Origin: Streptobacillus canis
GTDB taxonomy: Bacteria; Fusobacteriota; Fusobacteriia; Fusobacteriales; Leptotrichiaceae
Direction of reading: 5' to 3'
DNA: 64,000 bases
Assembly: GCF_009733925.1 (NCBI RefSeq)
Contig: NZ_WOEI01000001.1
Span: 99,208-163,207 of the forward strand
The notes under the pieces were generated by a model. It did no database searches. It saw only the letters and a program-made list of their open reading frames with translations, and was not told where the DNA came from. How positions within the stretch are numbered: position 1 is the first letter of the stretch; each line of letters opens with the position of its first letter. The position numbers were made by a program, and so were the translations under genes. This document shows positions 8,060 through 16,880 of the stretch, piece by piece.

Positions 8060-8662
8060 ATGTTTAAGGTATTAATTTTAGTTGTTTTAGCATATTTAGT
8101 AGGTTCTATACCTAATGCTTTATGGATAGGTAAATTATTTAAAAATATAGATGTTAGAGAATATGGTAGTGGTAATGTTGGTTCAACAAATGCTGCAAGA
8201 GTTCTTGGATGGAAATTAGGAGTATTAACTTTAATATTAGATGTTTTTAAAGGTGCAGTATTTGTCTTAGTTGCTAAAAAAATGAATTTAGATGATATTT
8301 CAATAGTTTTAATTGGAATGGCAGCAATTTTAGGACATAGTTATAGTATATATTTAGGATTTAAAGGTGGTAAAGCTGTTGCTACATCATTAGGAGTATT
8401 TTTAGTTTTAGTACCTAAAGTAATTGCTTTATTATTAATTTTATTCTTTGCTATTGTAATTATTACACAATATGTTTCAATTGGTTCAATAAGTTGTGCA
8501 TTTTTCCTTCCAATTTTAACTTATATATTGTATAATAACTATGTATACACAATTTTTGGTATATTTATTGGTATGATAGTAATTATTAGACATAAATCTA
8601 ATATTATTAATTTAATAAATAAACAAGAGGCAAAATTTTTTGATAAAGCTAATAAAAAGTGA
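8060..8662 (+). CDS. plsY: glycerol-3-phosphate acyltransferase PlsY
   Basis: The 200-residue integral membrane protein has about five to six hydrophobic segments and the three PlsY motifs: GSIPNALWIGK near residue 16, YGSGNVGSTNAAR near 36, and GHSYSIYLGFKGGKAVATS near 93. It transfers acyl groups from acyl-phosphate to glycerol-3-phosphate, the first step of phospholipid synthesis. It sits directly before gpsA, which makes its substrate. AAAGGAG precedes the ATG. Confidence 0.96.
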   Translation: MFKVLILVVLAYLVGSIPNALWIGKLFKNIDVREYGSGNVGSTNAARVLGWKLGVLTLILDVFKGAVFVLVAKKMNLDDISIVLIGMAAILGHSYSIYLGFKGGKAVATSLGVFLVLVPKVIALLLILFFAIVIITQYVSIGSISCAFFLPILTYILYNNYVYTIFGIFIGMIVIIRHKSNIINLINKQEAKFFDKANKK

Positions 8663-8670
8663 GGAGTTAG

Positions 8671-9672
8671 ATGAATATATTAATAATTGGTGGTGGAAGC
8701 TGGGGGACAGCTTTAACTTACTTATTAGATAAAAAAGGTCATAAATGTTTTCTATGGGAATATAATGAAGAATATAGGAAACAAATGAGAGAAAAAAGAG
8801 AAAATGAGAATTTTTTAAAAGGTTTTAAATTAAGTGAAAGCATAGAAATAATTGATGACTATGATGAAATTTTAGAAAAGGAATCTATTGATATAATATT
8901 ACTTGCAACACCAACGCAATTTTTAAGAAATACTTTATTAACATTAAAACATAGTATGAATAAAAAATATATTTTAGTAAATGTTGCAAAGGGAATAGAA
9001 ATATCTACAGGACTTACAATATCTAAAATTTGTGAAGAAGTTTTAAGTGATAAAGAATATGAATATGTTTTACTTGCAGGACCTACACATGCAGAAGAAG
9101 TAGTAAATAATATGCCTTCTGTAATACTTTCAGTTTCAGAAAATGTTGAGGCTGCGAAAGTTGTTCAAAATGTTTTTAATACGAATACTTTAAGAGTTTA
9201 TACAGGAACTGATGTAATAGGGTCAGAACTTGGAGGAGCTATAAAAAATTGTCTTGCTATTTGTGCTGGAATTTGTGATGGATTAGGATATGGAGATAAT
9301 ACTAAAGCGGCTTTATTAACTAGAGGTATGAATGAGATAGTATTAATTGGTACAACTCTAGGAGCAAATCCAACTACATTTATGGGATTAACAGGTCTTG
9401 GAGATATGATAGTTACATGTACAAGTAAGCATAGTAGAAATAGATATTTAGGTGAACAAATTGGTAAAGGTAGAAAAATGGCAGATATTGTTCATGAAAT
9501 GAAGATGGTATCTGAAGGAGCTACAACAATTAAAGCACTTTATGAAATAATAAAAGAACATGAAATAAGAACACCGATTTTTACAGCTTTATATGAGTTA
9601 TTATATGAAGATAAAGATATAAGTACTCTAACACAAACATTTATGGAAAGAGAATTAAGATCGGAATTTTAA
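8671..9672 (+). CDS. gpsA: NAD(P)H-dependent glycerol-3-phosphate dehydrogenase
   Basis: The 333-residue cytoplasmic enzyme reduces dihydroxyacetone phosphate to sn-glycerol-3-phosphate for phospholipid synthesis. It has the N-terminal Rossmann motif GGGSWGTALTYLL, NVAKGIE near 108 and LAGPTHAEEV near 139. It also has the catalytic region GGAIKNCLAICAGICDGLG near 189 and the later GLTGLGDMIVTC. It is eight bases after plsY, a functional pair. Length is normal. Confidence 0.97.
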   Translation: MNILIIGGGSWGTALTYLLDKKGHKCFLWEYNEEYRKQMREKRENENFLKGFKLSESIEIIDDYDEILEKESIDIILLATPTQFLRNTLLTLKHSMNKKYILVNVAKGIEISTGLTISKICEEVLSDKEYEYVLLAGPTHAEEVVNNMPSVILSVSENVEAAKVVQNVFNTNTLRVYTGTDVIGSELGGAIKNCLAICAGICDGLGYGDNTKAALLTRGMNEIVLIGTTLGANPTTFMGLTGLGDMIVTCTSKHSRNRYLGEQIGKGRKMADIVHEMKMVSEGATTIKALYEIIKEHEIRTPIFTALYELLYEDKDISTLTQTFMERELRSEF

Positions 9673-9682
9673 TGAGGTGGAG

Positions 9683-10528
9683 ATGGAAGAAAATAAAGTA
9701 ACTAACAGTAATGAAAATAATATTAACCTAATTTCATTATATATTTCAGACTTACAAAGTCACGAATTACTAACTGCTGAAGAAGAGGTTGAATTATTTA
9801 AAAGAGTTAGAGAAGAGAATGATGAACAGGCAAAACATTTACTTATCTTATCAAATTTAAGATTAGTTGTATCTGAAGCAAAGAAATTATTAGGTAATGG
9901 ATTACCATTAATAGATCTAATAAGTGAAGGAAATTTAGGGTTAATTAAATCTATTGATAAATTTGACTATACAAAGGGATTAAGATTTAGTACTTATGCT
10001 GTTTGGTGGATTAAACAAACTATAAAAAAAGCCATAGTTAATTTAGGAAGAGATATTAGAATTCCTTCATATAAATATGAACAATTATCAAAAGTAAATA
10101 AGGTAATAGAAAGTTATCAAAATGAATTTGGTGATATACCTTCTGCAGAATATATAGCTGAGGTATTAGGTATGAAACCTTCTAAAGTTGTACTGTTACA
10201 AAATGAATTCCAAGAAATAATATCTTTAAATGATGCAATTGGAGATAATATATTTTTAGAAGATGTTATAGGACAAAATGATAATGTGGAAGATGATATA
10301 ATTAGAAATGATCAATTATCTGAAATGTATCATTTACTTGAAGAGACACTTAATTCAAGAGAAAAAGAAATACTTGAATTAAGATATGGGTTAGCAAATA
10401 ATAAAATTCATACTCTAAAAGAAATAGGTGAAAAATTAAATATCACGAGAGAGAGAGTTAGACAAATAGAGAAAAAGGCAATAACTAAATTAAAGAAGAA
10501 TTTAGAAGAATATAAATATATGTATTAA
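9683..10528 (+). CDS. sigma-70 family RNA polymerase sigma factor (RpoD-like)
   Basis: The 281-residue protein has sigma regions 1.2 (LTAEEEVELFKRVRE), 2 (LISEGNLGLIKSIDKFDY...FSTYAVWWIKQ), 3 (RIPSYKYEQLSKV...) and 4 (LREKEILELRYGL-type; IGEKLNITRERVRQIEKKA). Region 1.1 is absent. It could be the primary sigma factor in a short form or an RpoD-like alternative one; length alone does not decide. I start at the ATG at 9683 because the upstream in-frame GTG at 9677 falls within the GAGGTGG ribosome site. It lies between gpsA and dnaN. Confidence 0.9.
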   Translation: MEENKVTNSNENNINLISLYISDLQSHELLTAEEEVELFKRVREENDEQAKHLLILSNLRLVVSEAKKLLGNGLPLIDLISEGNLGLIKSIDKFDYTKGLRFSTYAVWWIKQTIKKAIVNLGRDIRIPSYKYEQLSKVNKVIESYQNEFGDIPSAEYIAEVLGMKPSKVVLLQNEFQEIISLNDAIGDNIFLEDVIGQNDNVEDDIIRNDQLSEMYHLLEETLNSREKEILELRYGLANNKIHTLKEIGEKLNITRERVRQIEKKAITKLKKNLEEYKYMY

Positions 10529-10543
10529 GAGGGAGAGTAGTTT

Positions 10544-11659
10544 ATGTTAAATATTAGACTTAATAGAAAAGAATTTCTAAAGAAAATACAAATTGTTGAT
10601 AATGCAATTGTTGATGATAAAGCTAATGGGATAAATTCAGGTATTTTCATTGAAACACAAGATGATAAATTACTTCTAAAAGCAATGGGAGAAGGATTAT
10701 ACATCAAAGCAGAAATGCCATGTGAAGTTATAGAAAAAGGTGAATTTATAATTAAACATAAATTAATGGAAGAATTTTTAAAACAACTAGATCAAGAAAT
10801 TATTGAAATAAAAGAAATAAATGGGAAAATTTCCATAATTTCTGGTAAAAGTAGTTCAGAATTTTCAATTTATGAATATGAAAAGAGAAATGAACCAACA
10901 ATTAATAATGGATTAGAATTCACATTTAAAAGAGAAGAATTATATGAAGATTTAGAAAGAGTTAAATTTGCAGCTTCTGTTAATTTAGATAGATTGGCTG
11001 TAAACTCCATTAGATTTGAAATAGATAATACAGGAATTAAACTTGTTTCTTCTGATGCACATAGATTAATATTCTTAAATAAAGAATTTGCTGAAAAAGC
11101 TAATTTAGAAACTTTAAGTATTAGTATACCTTTAAGATCTGTAAATAGTTTAACAAAAATAATGAAAATTATTGAAGATGAAACTTTAACTTTTAAATCT
11201 GAAGGTACAAGAATATTATTTAAATTTAATGATGTAGAGATTTTAACTAAATTAGTAGAAATTCAATACCCTGATTACAAAACATTATTAAATTCAGTTA
11301 GAAATAATAAAAAAGCATTGTTAAATACAAGAGATTTAATAAGTATTCTAAAAAGAGTTTCAGTCTTTGTTAAAGATAACAATGATAAAAAAGATATAGC
11401 TATCTTTGAATTTGAAGATAATCAACTAGAAGTTTTAGGAAGTAATGATTTAGCAATTTCAAAAGAGAAAATTAACTGTATTTATGAAGGTGAGAATTTA
11501 AGGATTGCTTTAAATGTTAAATATATTTTAGATTATTTATCAACAATTTCTGAAAGTCCTGTTGTAGAGGTTAAGATGTTTGATGAAAGAACACCGGTAT
11601 TATTAAATGTAGAAAACAATAAGGAGAGTATATATTTAGTAGCACCAACACAAATATAA
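10544..11659 (+). CDS. dnaN: DNA polymerase III beta subunit (sliding clamp)
   Basis: The 371-residue protein has three weakly similar clamp domains. The clearest signatures are KFAASVNLDRLAVNSIRFEI near 140, LVSSDAHRLIFL near 165, and a C-terminal YLVAPTQI resembling the conserved clamp end. It encircles DNA and tethers the replicative polymerase. Sequence divergence is high but the whole-length pattern is clear. dnaA is not adjacent, so this is not the usual dnaA-dnaN locus. GGGAG precedes the ATG. Confidence 0.88.
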   Translation: MLNIRLNRKEFLKKIQIVDNAIVDDKANGINSGIFIETQDDKLLLKAMGEGLYIKAEMPCEVIEKGEFIIKHKLMEEFLKQLDQEIIEIKEINGKISIISGKSSSEFSIYEYEKRNEPTINNGLEFTFKREELYEDLERVKFAASVNLDRLAVNSIRFEIDNTGIKLVSSDAHRLIFLNKEFAEKANLETLSISIPLRSVNSLTKIMKIIEDETLTFKSEGTRILFKFNDVEILTKLVEIQYPDYKTLLNSVRNNKKALLNTRDLISILKRVSVFVKDNNDKKDIAIFEFEDNQLEVLGSNDLAISKEKINCIYEGENLRIALNVKYILDYLSTISESPVVEVKMFDERTPVLLNVENNKESIYLVAPTQI

Positions 11660-11660
11660 T

Positions 11661-11691
11661 AAAAAATGTTCTCAATTTGAGAACATTTTTT
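11661..11691. terminator. bidirectional terminator between dnaN and the minus-strand membrane gene
   Basis: A 14-bp perfect stem (11661-11674 with 11678-11691) with a 3-base loop includes A- and T-runs at its base, so it can work in both directions at this convergent junction. Confidence 0.9.
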
Positions 11692-12204
11692 TTATAATTC
11701 TATTTCATTATCAACAGGTGTTTCAACTTTTGTTTCTTCCTTTATTTCAGTTTTATTCTCTGGTGTAGGTGTAATTTCTTTTGGAATTCTAGATTTTTTG
11801 AATTCTAATAATGAAATCACAAATAACCCTAAAGTACCAACGAATAGTACTATCCATCCCCATGAATAAGAATGATTTACATTTAATAATTTAACTGTAA
11901 GATTTTGGTTAAATACTTGTTTTACTTCCATTCTAAATATTATTGAAACAGTTAAAACTAGAATTAAGTTAACTGTTGCAAAAACAATAGATAATTTCTC
12001 TTGTAAAAAATCAGATAAGTAAAATACATACAGTGATAATGCTATTATAACAAAAGCTGCTATAGTTGGTTTTATCCCCAGGTTTACTAAACCTAAAGTA
12101 ATAGCTTTAGCTTCAAATCCTGATGGGCTAACTGTAACCTTTAATAAAGGTAAAAGCGCACCAAAAGCTGTTGTAATTCCTAAGATTTTTTTAATATTTT
12201 TCAT
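11692..12204 (-). CDS. hypothetical membrane protein
   Basis: This 170-residue protein has about four hydrophobic segments: near residues 8-25, 45-64, 72-92 and 114-135. A charged C-terminal tail of about 35 residues is rich in Glu, Lys, Pro and Thr. I do not recognise a family. It lies 15 bases after the HAD phosphatase gene on the same strand and is probably cotranscribed with it. AAAGGAG precedes the ATG. Confidence 0.75.
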   Translation of the reverse strand: MKNIKKILGITTAFGALLPLLKVTVSPSGFEAKAITLGLVNLGIKPTIAAFVIIALSLYVFYLSDFLQEKLSIVFATVNLILVLTVSIIFRMEVKQVFNQNLTVKLLNVNHSYSWGWIVLFVGTLGLFVISLLEFKKSRIPKEITPTPENKTEIKEETKVETPVDNEIEL

Positions 12205-12219
12205 ATTGCTCCTTTCAAA

Positions 12220-12945
12220 CTATAAATAGTCAACATCTGGATTAAAAATATAAACCATATCTTTTCTTTCAACGATGATTTTTATTTTCTCTCTAATGTC
12301 TTTATTATTTAATATTTTTTCAAATAATCTTTTGGCTGGGTTTATTGCTATTGGATTACCAACCATTTCAAACATTCCATAATCTCCTGTTGTATCTCCG
12401 TATGCATATGATTTACTTAGATCTATATCATATTTTTCAGCAAAGTCATTTATTGCTTTAATTTTACTTTTACTATCCCACATTGGAATATTCTTTCCAC
12501 TATATCTATTATTTTCATCTAAAAGATATTCAGTGGCAATAAAATCAGTAGCGTTAAGCTTTGTTGCCATTTTGTCAACTAAGAAAGATGGAGATCCTGA
12601 AATAATAATAACGAGGTGTCCATTATCTAAATGTTCTTTAATTTTATTTCTTGAATAAGTATATATTTTTTCAGCTCTATTTTCTATAACTCTTTGTGCG
12701 ACATAGTTGATATCTTTTTCATCTATATTTTTAATACAATCAACATAAATATCAACAAGTTCTTCAAGATAATCATCATAACTTCCTTTTCTTTCTTCCC
12801 ACATTTTAAATTTATATTTAATATCACCAACAAAACTTGCTTCATCGATGAATTCAAATTTAATTAACATTTTAAAATGTTCAATAAGCAAGGAATTTCT
12901 AAAGATAGTACCATCTACATCAAAAAATGCAGCAATTTTCTTCAT
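12220..12945 (-). CDS. HAD-IB family phosphatase (SerB/phosphoethanolamine-like)
   Basis: The 241-residue protein has the HAD motifs FFDVDGTIFRNSL near residue 6 (nucleophile and acid DxD), VIIISGSPSFL near 125 and GDTTGDYGMFE near 188, followed by INPAKRL. HAD-IB enzymes hydrolyse small phosphomonoesters such as phosphoserine. The start is the ATG at 12945, because an in-frame GTG at 12954 lies inside the AGGGTG ribosome site. A minus-strand promoter lies upstream. Substrate unknown. Confidence 0.85.
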   Translation of the reverse strand: MKKIAAFFDVDGTIFRNSLLIEHFKMLIKFEFIDEASFVGDIKYKFKMWEERKGSYDDYLEELVDIYVDCIKNIDEKDINYVAQRVIENRAEKIYTYSRNKIKEHLDNGHLVIIISGSPSFLVDKMATKLNATDFIATEYLLDENNRYSGKNIPMWDSKSKIKAINDFAEKYDIDLSKSYAYGDTTGDYGMFEMVGNPIAINPAKRLFEKILNNKDIREKIKIIVERKDMVYIFNPDVDYL

Positions 12946-12972
12946 AAATATCACCCTTAATTATTTTTTAAA

Positions 12973-13001
12973 AGTATAACACAAGATTTAGTTAAAAGCA
13001 A
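12973..13001 (-). promoter_or_regulatory. promoter of the HAD phosphatase/membrane protein pair
   Basis: On the minus strand TTGCTT (13001-12996), 17 bp and TGtTATACT (-10 at 12978-12973). Confidence 0.65.
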
Positions 13002-13022
13002 ATTTTATATTAAATCTTAAAT

Positions 13023-13050
13023 TGAAAAAAAAGCATTTTTATAGTATAAT
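13023..13050 (+). promoter_or_regulatory. promoter of the DUF1858-XRE-glmM unit
   Basis: TTGAAA (13023-13028) and TATAAT (13045-13050) with a 16-bp spacer, 20 bases before the presumed start codon. Confidence 0.6.
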
Positions 13051-13070
13051 TTAGCTATGAGGTGATTAGT

Positions 13071-13307
13071 TTGAAAATAAGAGTTCATGAAGATATGAAT
13101 ATAGATGAAGTAGTTGAAAAATACCCTATAGTAGCACATATTTTAATGCGTTATGGATTAGGATGTTCAGGGTGTGTAATTTCAACTGCAGAGACTATAG
13201 GTGAGGGTATTGAATTACATGGTTTAGATGCAGATATAATATTAGAAGAAATAAATATGATCTTAGAAATGGAAGAAGAAGAAAACAATAAGGAAAATAG
13301 AGGATAA
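13071..13307 (+). CDS. DUF1858 domain protein (hybrid-cluster-protein associated redox disulfide type)
   Basis: The 78-residue protein has the DUF1858 pattern: an N-terminal amphipathic part (MNIDEVVEKYPIVAHILMRYG) and then the CxxC-type LGCSGCVISTAETI. It has a C-terminal LDADIILEEINMIL and an acidic tail. Such proteins are thought to be small redox or metal-handling partners; the role here is unproved. I choose the TTG at 13071, six bases after AGGTG, since the upstream GTG at 13062 is part of that ribosome site. Confidence 0.8.
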   Translation: MKIRVHEDMNIDEVVEKYPIVAHILMRYGLGCSGCVISTAETIGEGIELHGLDADIILEEINMILEMEEEENNKENRG

Positions 13308-13309
13308 TT

Positions 13310-13942
13310 ATGATAACTACTGGTGAAGTAATTACTAAATATTTAAAAGATAAAAATATAAATCAGTTATTTCTAGCTAAAAATATTGATGTAACACCGC
13401 AATATGTTAATGGAATAATTAATAATAAAAGAACAGCTTCGAAAAATATTTTAGATAAGATTATACGTTTTTTAAAGATTTCAAAAACTGATGTTGATTT
13501 AATTATGAAGTATGAAATTTTTAGAAAAACGGGTGTAATAAAAAAAGATTCTATTCCTATCAAAATTCAGGCACAATACACTGATTTTGGATATGAAATT
13601 AATCTTGAAGAAGGTATAGTGGTTCTTGAAGATTTTGATGAGAAATACAAAGACACATATTTAGTAAAAGTATTAACAAATAAATTAAGATATTTTTCTA
13701 AAGATGAATATATATACATAAAAAAAGTTGATTTCGAATATAAAGATTATTTGAATAAATATTGTTTAATGGAAATAGATGAAGAAATTGATTTTTGTAA
13801 AATAGAAATTATAGATGAAAAAATATTGTTAACTTATTTAAATAAAGAAAAATCAAAAAAAATATTAAGACATAATAAAAGAATAAATATTATCGGGACT
13901 ATTATTGGGAAATATAGTCCGTGGAGGGATGACTATGAGTAG
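13310..13942 (+). CDS. XRE-like helix-turn-helix protein of unknown function
   Basis: The 210-residue protein has an N-terminal XRE-type helix-turn-helix at about residues 2-60 (INQLFLAKNIDVTPQYVNGIINNKR). A beta-rich C-terminal half in about residues 85-205 resembles in layout the S24/LexA-like half of some repressors. No serine-lysine protease signature is evident. It overlaps glmM by eight bases and follows the DUF1858 gene by two, so all three are probably cotranscribed. Target unknown. Confidence 0.7.
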   Translation: MITTGEVITKYLKDKNINQLFLAKNIDVTPQYVNGIINNKRTASKNILDKIIRFLKISKTDVDLIMKYEIFRKTGVIKKDSIPIKIQAQYTDFGYEINLEEGIVVLEDFDEKYKDTYLVKVLTNKLRYFSKDEYIYIKKVDFEYKDYLNKYCLMEIDEEIDFCKIEIIDEKILLTYLNKEKSKKILRHNKRINIIGTIIGKYSPWRDDYE

Positions 13943-15296
13943 AAAATACTTTGGAACAGATGGAATAAGAGGAGAAGCTAATAAAGATTTAAGTATAGAT
14001 TTAGTTACAAATTTAGGATTAGCTTTAGGATATTATTTAAGAAAAGATAAACAACCAAATGAAAAAACAAAAATAATTTTAGGGACTGATACTAGAATCT
14101 CTGGATATATGATAAGATCAGCTTTATCAGCTGGATTAACTGCCATGGGAGTAAATGTAGATTTTGTTGGAGTATTACCTACACCTGGAGTAAGTTTTTT
14201 AACTAGAACATTAAATGCTGATGCTGGTATAATGATTTCAGCATCTCATAATCCTATTAAAGATAATGGAATTAAAATATTTTCTAATTCTGGATTTAAA
14301 TTAAATGATGAAGATGAATTAGAAATTGAAGCATTAATGGATAATAGAGAAGAATTGATGAAACATTTAGTACATGGAGAAAAATTAGGTAGATTTATAT
14401 TTGTTGAAGATTATTTAAGAATGTATAGAAAATTCTTACAAACAACTGTAAAAACTAACTTTAACGGATATAAAGTAGTAATAGATACAGCCAATGGTGC
14501 AGCATATAGAGTTGCGGCAAAAGTGTTACAAAATTTAGGTGCAGAAGTACAAGTTATAAATAATATACCTACAGGTAAAAATATAAATGTTGAATGTGGT
14601 TCAACACATCCTGAAAAATTATGTGAAGCAGTTAAATTATTCAATGCAAATATAGGAATAGCATATGATGGGGATGCAGATAGACTAATAGTTGTTGATG
14701 AAGAAGGAGAAATACTAGATGGAGATATTATTGTTTCAATACTAGCCTTAAATTTACAAAAGAAAGAAATGTTAAATTCAAATAAAGTAGTAATGACTGT
14801 ATTATCAAATATGGGAGTAGAAAAATATCTTGAAGAACATGGAATTAGAATGATAAGAGCAAACGTTGGAGATAGATATGTTCTTGAAAAAATGAGAGAA
14901 TTAGCTCTTAATTTAGGTGGAGAACAATCTGGACATGTTGTAATGCTTGACCATAATACTACAGGGGATGGAGTATTAAGTAGTATACAATTAATGCAAG
15001 CATTTATTGAATCTGGTAAAAAATTAAGTGAGTTAAGAAAAGAAATAACTTTATGGCCACAGGATATGATTAATGTACCAGTAGCTAAAGAAAAGAAAAA
15101 AGATTGGGATAAAAATACTAACTTAGTAAACTTTATTATAGAAAAAGAAGAAGAAATATTAGGAGAAGGTAGAGTACTGGTTAGACCGTCTGGTACAGAG
15201 AATTTAATAAGAGTAATGGTTGAAGCAAAAACAAAAGAAACTATGGAAAGAGTATTAAATGATATAGTTAAGAAAGTTAAGGAAGAATTACAATGA
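13935..15296 (+). CDS. glmM: phosphoglucosamine mutase
   Basis: The 453-residue enzyme interconverts glucosamine-6-phosphate and glucosamine-1-phosphate on the way to UDP-GlcNAc, for peptidoglycan and surface glycans. It has the N-terminal KYFGTDGIRGEAN, the phosphoserine loop ISASHNPIKDNG near residue 98, the Mg site DGDADRL near 245 and the phosphate-binding RPSGTENLIRVM near 420. The ATG at 13935 is six bases after GGAGGG; the in-frame ATG at 13929 is too close to it. Confidence 0.97.
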   Translation: MSRKYFGTDGIRGEANKDLSIDLVTNLGLALGYYLRKDKQPNEKTKIILGTDTRISGYMIRSALSAGLTAMGVNVDFVGVLPTPGVSFLTRTLNADAGIMISASHNPIKDNGIKIFSNSGFKLNDEDELEIEALMDNREELMKHLVHGEKLGRFIFVEDYLRMYRKFLQTTVKTNFNGYKVVIDTANGAAYRVAAKVLQNLGAEVQVINNIPTGKNINVECGSTHPEKLCEAVKLFNANIGIAYDGDADRLIVVDEEGEILDGDIIVSILALNLQKKEMLNSNKVVMTVLSNMGVEKYLEEHGIRMIRANVGDRYVLEKMRELALNLGGEQSGHVVMLDHNTTGDGVLSSIQLMQAFIESGKKLSELRKEITLWPQDMINVPVAKEKKKDWDKNTNLVNFIIEKEEEILGEGRVLVRPSGTENLIRVMVEAKTKETMERVLNDIVKKVKEELQ

Positions 15297-16000
15297 GACA
15301 TAAAAAATTTGCAGAAATATATGATGAATTTATGAATTTTGTTGACTATAATTCATGGTTTAAATTCTTAAAATCTTTTTCAAAAAAGAAAAAAATGAAA
15401 GTGTTAGATTTAGGATGTGGAACAGGAACTATGGCTAATTTTTTTGCAAAGGATGGGCATGATGTTGTTGCTGTTGATATATCTGAAGACATGATAGAAA
15501 TTGCAAATACTAAATTTAATAATGTAAATATTGATTTTAAAGTTGGAGATATTACAAAAGAATCTTTTGGAAATGATTTTGATCTAATTATGTGTAATTT
15601 TGATACTGTAAATTATTTTCATGATTTAAAATCCCTTCAATCTTTTTTAGAGATTGTAAAAAATAGTTTGAAAGATGATGGTATTTTCATTTTTGATATA
15701 GTTGAAGAAGGCATATTTGATGAAATGTTTGAAAATGATTTATTTATAGATGAGACAGATAAGTATTTATGTATTATGAGACATGAAAAAATAAAAAAAT
15801 TTAAACATATAGTTGAAATGACAATATTTGTTAAAGAAGAAAATGATTTATATAGAAAGTACTCAGAAACTCATAATAAAATGATTTTTGATACTGATTT
15901 AGTATTAGAAAATTTAAAAAATGAAGGTTTTAAATTATTTGATACTGCAAGAAATTCTGAATATGGTGAATCAAGATTATTTTTAGTATGTAAAAAGTAG
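15293..16000 (+). CDS. class I SAM-dependent methyltransferase
   Basis: The 235-residue protein has a Rossmann methyltransferase core: the SAM loop VLDLGCGTGTMANFFA near residue 38, VVAVDISEDMIEIA near 59, and then FDLIMCNFDTVNYF near 98. Substrate cannot be told; the fold is that of small-molecule methyltransferases. It overlaps glmM by four bases (ATGA), so translation is coupled. Confidence 0.85.
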   Translation: MRHKKFAEIYDEFMNFVDYNSWFKFLKSFSKKKKMKVLDLGCGTGTMANFFAKDGHDVVAVDISEDMIEIANTKFNNVNIDFKVGDITKESFGNDFDLIMCNFDTVNYFHDLKSLQSFLEIVKNSLKDDGIFIFDIVEEGIFDEMFENDLFIDETDKYLCIMRHEKIKKFKHIVEMTIFVKEENDLYRKYSETHNKMIFDTDLVLENLKNEGFKLFDTARNSEYGESRLFLVCKK

Positions 16001-16008
16001 GGATATAT

Positions 16009-16422
16009 ATGAAAAACATTGAAGAAATGAAAGATTATGAATTTAGTGAGTTATTATCTAAAACTAAATTTAATGTAAGTGTTGAAGAAGAAAAAGCAAA
16101 TAATAGGTCTGTGGATGAAGATGGAGATGAAGTAAGAGAGGAATATGTTGATCCTAAAATTGCTCCTGCAAAATCTAAATTAAGTAGATATTTATCTTTT
16201 GCAACAGGTTTTGTTTATACAATTTTAGCTCCAATAATCCTACTTTTAACTATATATTTTGTTACACAAAAAAAATTTGGATTTGAGAAAAATGACTTAG
16301 TAATTATAGGTTTAATACTCCTTGGAATATTGACTGGATATTGGACTCTATATAATGATATAAAGAAAATAACAGCTAAAAAGGAGAAAAATAATGGAAG
16401 TAAAGATAAAAAAAATAAATGA
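16009..16422 (+). CDS. two-TM protein, AtpZ/AtpI-like
   Basis: The 137-residue protein has an acidic N-terminal domain of about 65 residues, two hydrophobic segments (about 66-87 and 98-117) joined by a short loop, and a lysine-rich tail. The ending DLVIIGLILLGILTGYWTL followed by YNDIKKI resembles AtpZ/AtpI proteins linked to F-type ATPase, but no atp genes are in view, so this is tentative. It overlaps dut by 29 bases. Confidence 0.6.
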   Translation: MKNIEEMKDYEFSELLSKTKFNVSVEEEKANNRSVDEDGDEVREEYVDPKIAPAKSKLSRYLSFATGFVYTILAPIILLLTIYFVTQKKFGFEKNDLVIIGLILLGILTGYWTLYNDIKKITAKKEKNNGSKDKKNK

Positions 16423-16831
16423 AAATGCAGTAATACCAACTTATGGGACAGAATTTTCAGCAGGTGCAGATTTATATGCATGTATAGATGAAAATCTATT
16501 AATTAAAGCAGGAGAAACTGTGATGGTAAAAACTGGTTTATCACTTGAAATACCAGAAGGATTAGTTGGATTAGTATATGCTCGTAGTGGATTAGCATTA
16601 AAAAAAGGTATAGCTCCTTCAAATAAAGTTGGTGTAATAGATAGTGATTATAGAGGAGAAATAATGGTTGCATTACATAATCACAGTAAAGAGGATTATG
16701 TTGTTGAAAAATTTGAAAGAATTGCACAACTTGTAATTGCACCATATATAAAAGCTAATTTTGTATTAACTGAAATTTTAAATGAAACTGAAAGAAATCA
16801 AGGTGGATTTGGAAGTACAGGGAAAAAATAA
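16394..16831 (+). CDS. dut: dUTP diphosphatase
   Basis: The 145-residue trimeric-type dUTPase has all five motifs: AGADLYA near residue 21, ARSGLALKKGI near 61, VGVIDSDYRGEIMV near 78, RIAQLVIAP near 106 and the C-terminal GGFGSTGK. It hydrolyses dUTP to dUMP, keeping uracil out of DNA and feeding dTMP synthesis. The start lies inside the preceding gene. Confidence 0.97.
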   Translation: MEVKIKKINENAVIPTYGTEFSAGADLYACIDENLLIKAGETVMVKTGLSLEIPEGLVGLVYARSGLALKKGIAPSNKVGVIDSDYRGEIMVALHNHSKEDYVVEKFERIAQLVIAPYIKANFVLTEILNETERNQGGFGSTGKK

Positions 16832-16833
16832 AT

Positions 16834-16855
16834 AAACTATACTTAGGTATAGTTT
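16834..16855 (+). terminator. terminator after dut
   Basis: AAACTATAC (16834-16842) and GTATAGTTT (16847-16855) form a 9-bp stem with a 4-base loop, followed by TTTG. Confidence 0.75.
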
Positions 16856-16880
16856 TTTGTCTATGTAAGGAGTAATAATT

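Noticed and set aside
14411..15301. Long minus-strand frame of 296 codons opposite glmM
   Set aside because: glmM is certain on the plus strand; the mirror frame is an effect of biased codon use and resembles no protein.
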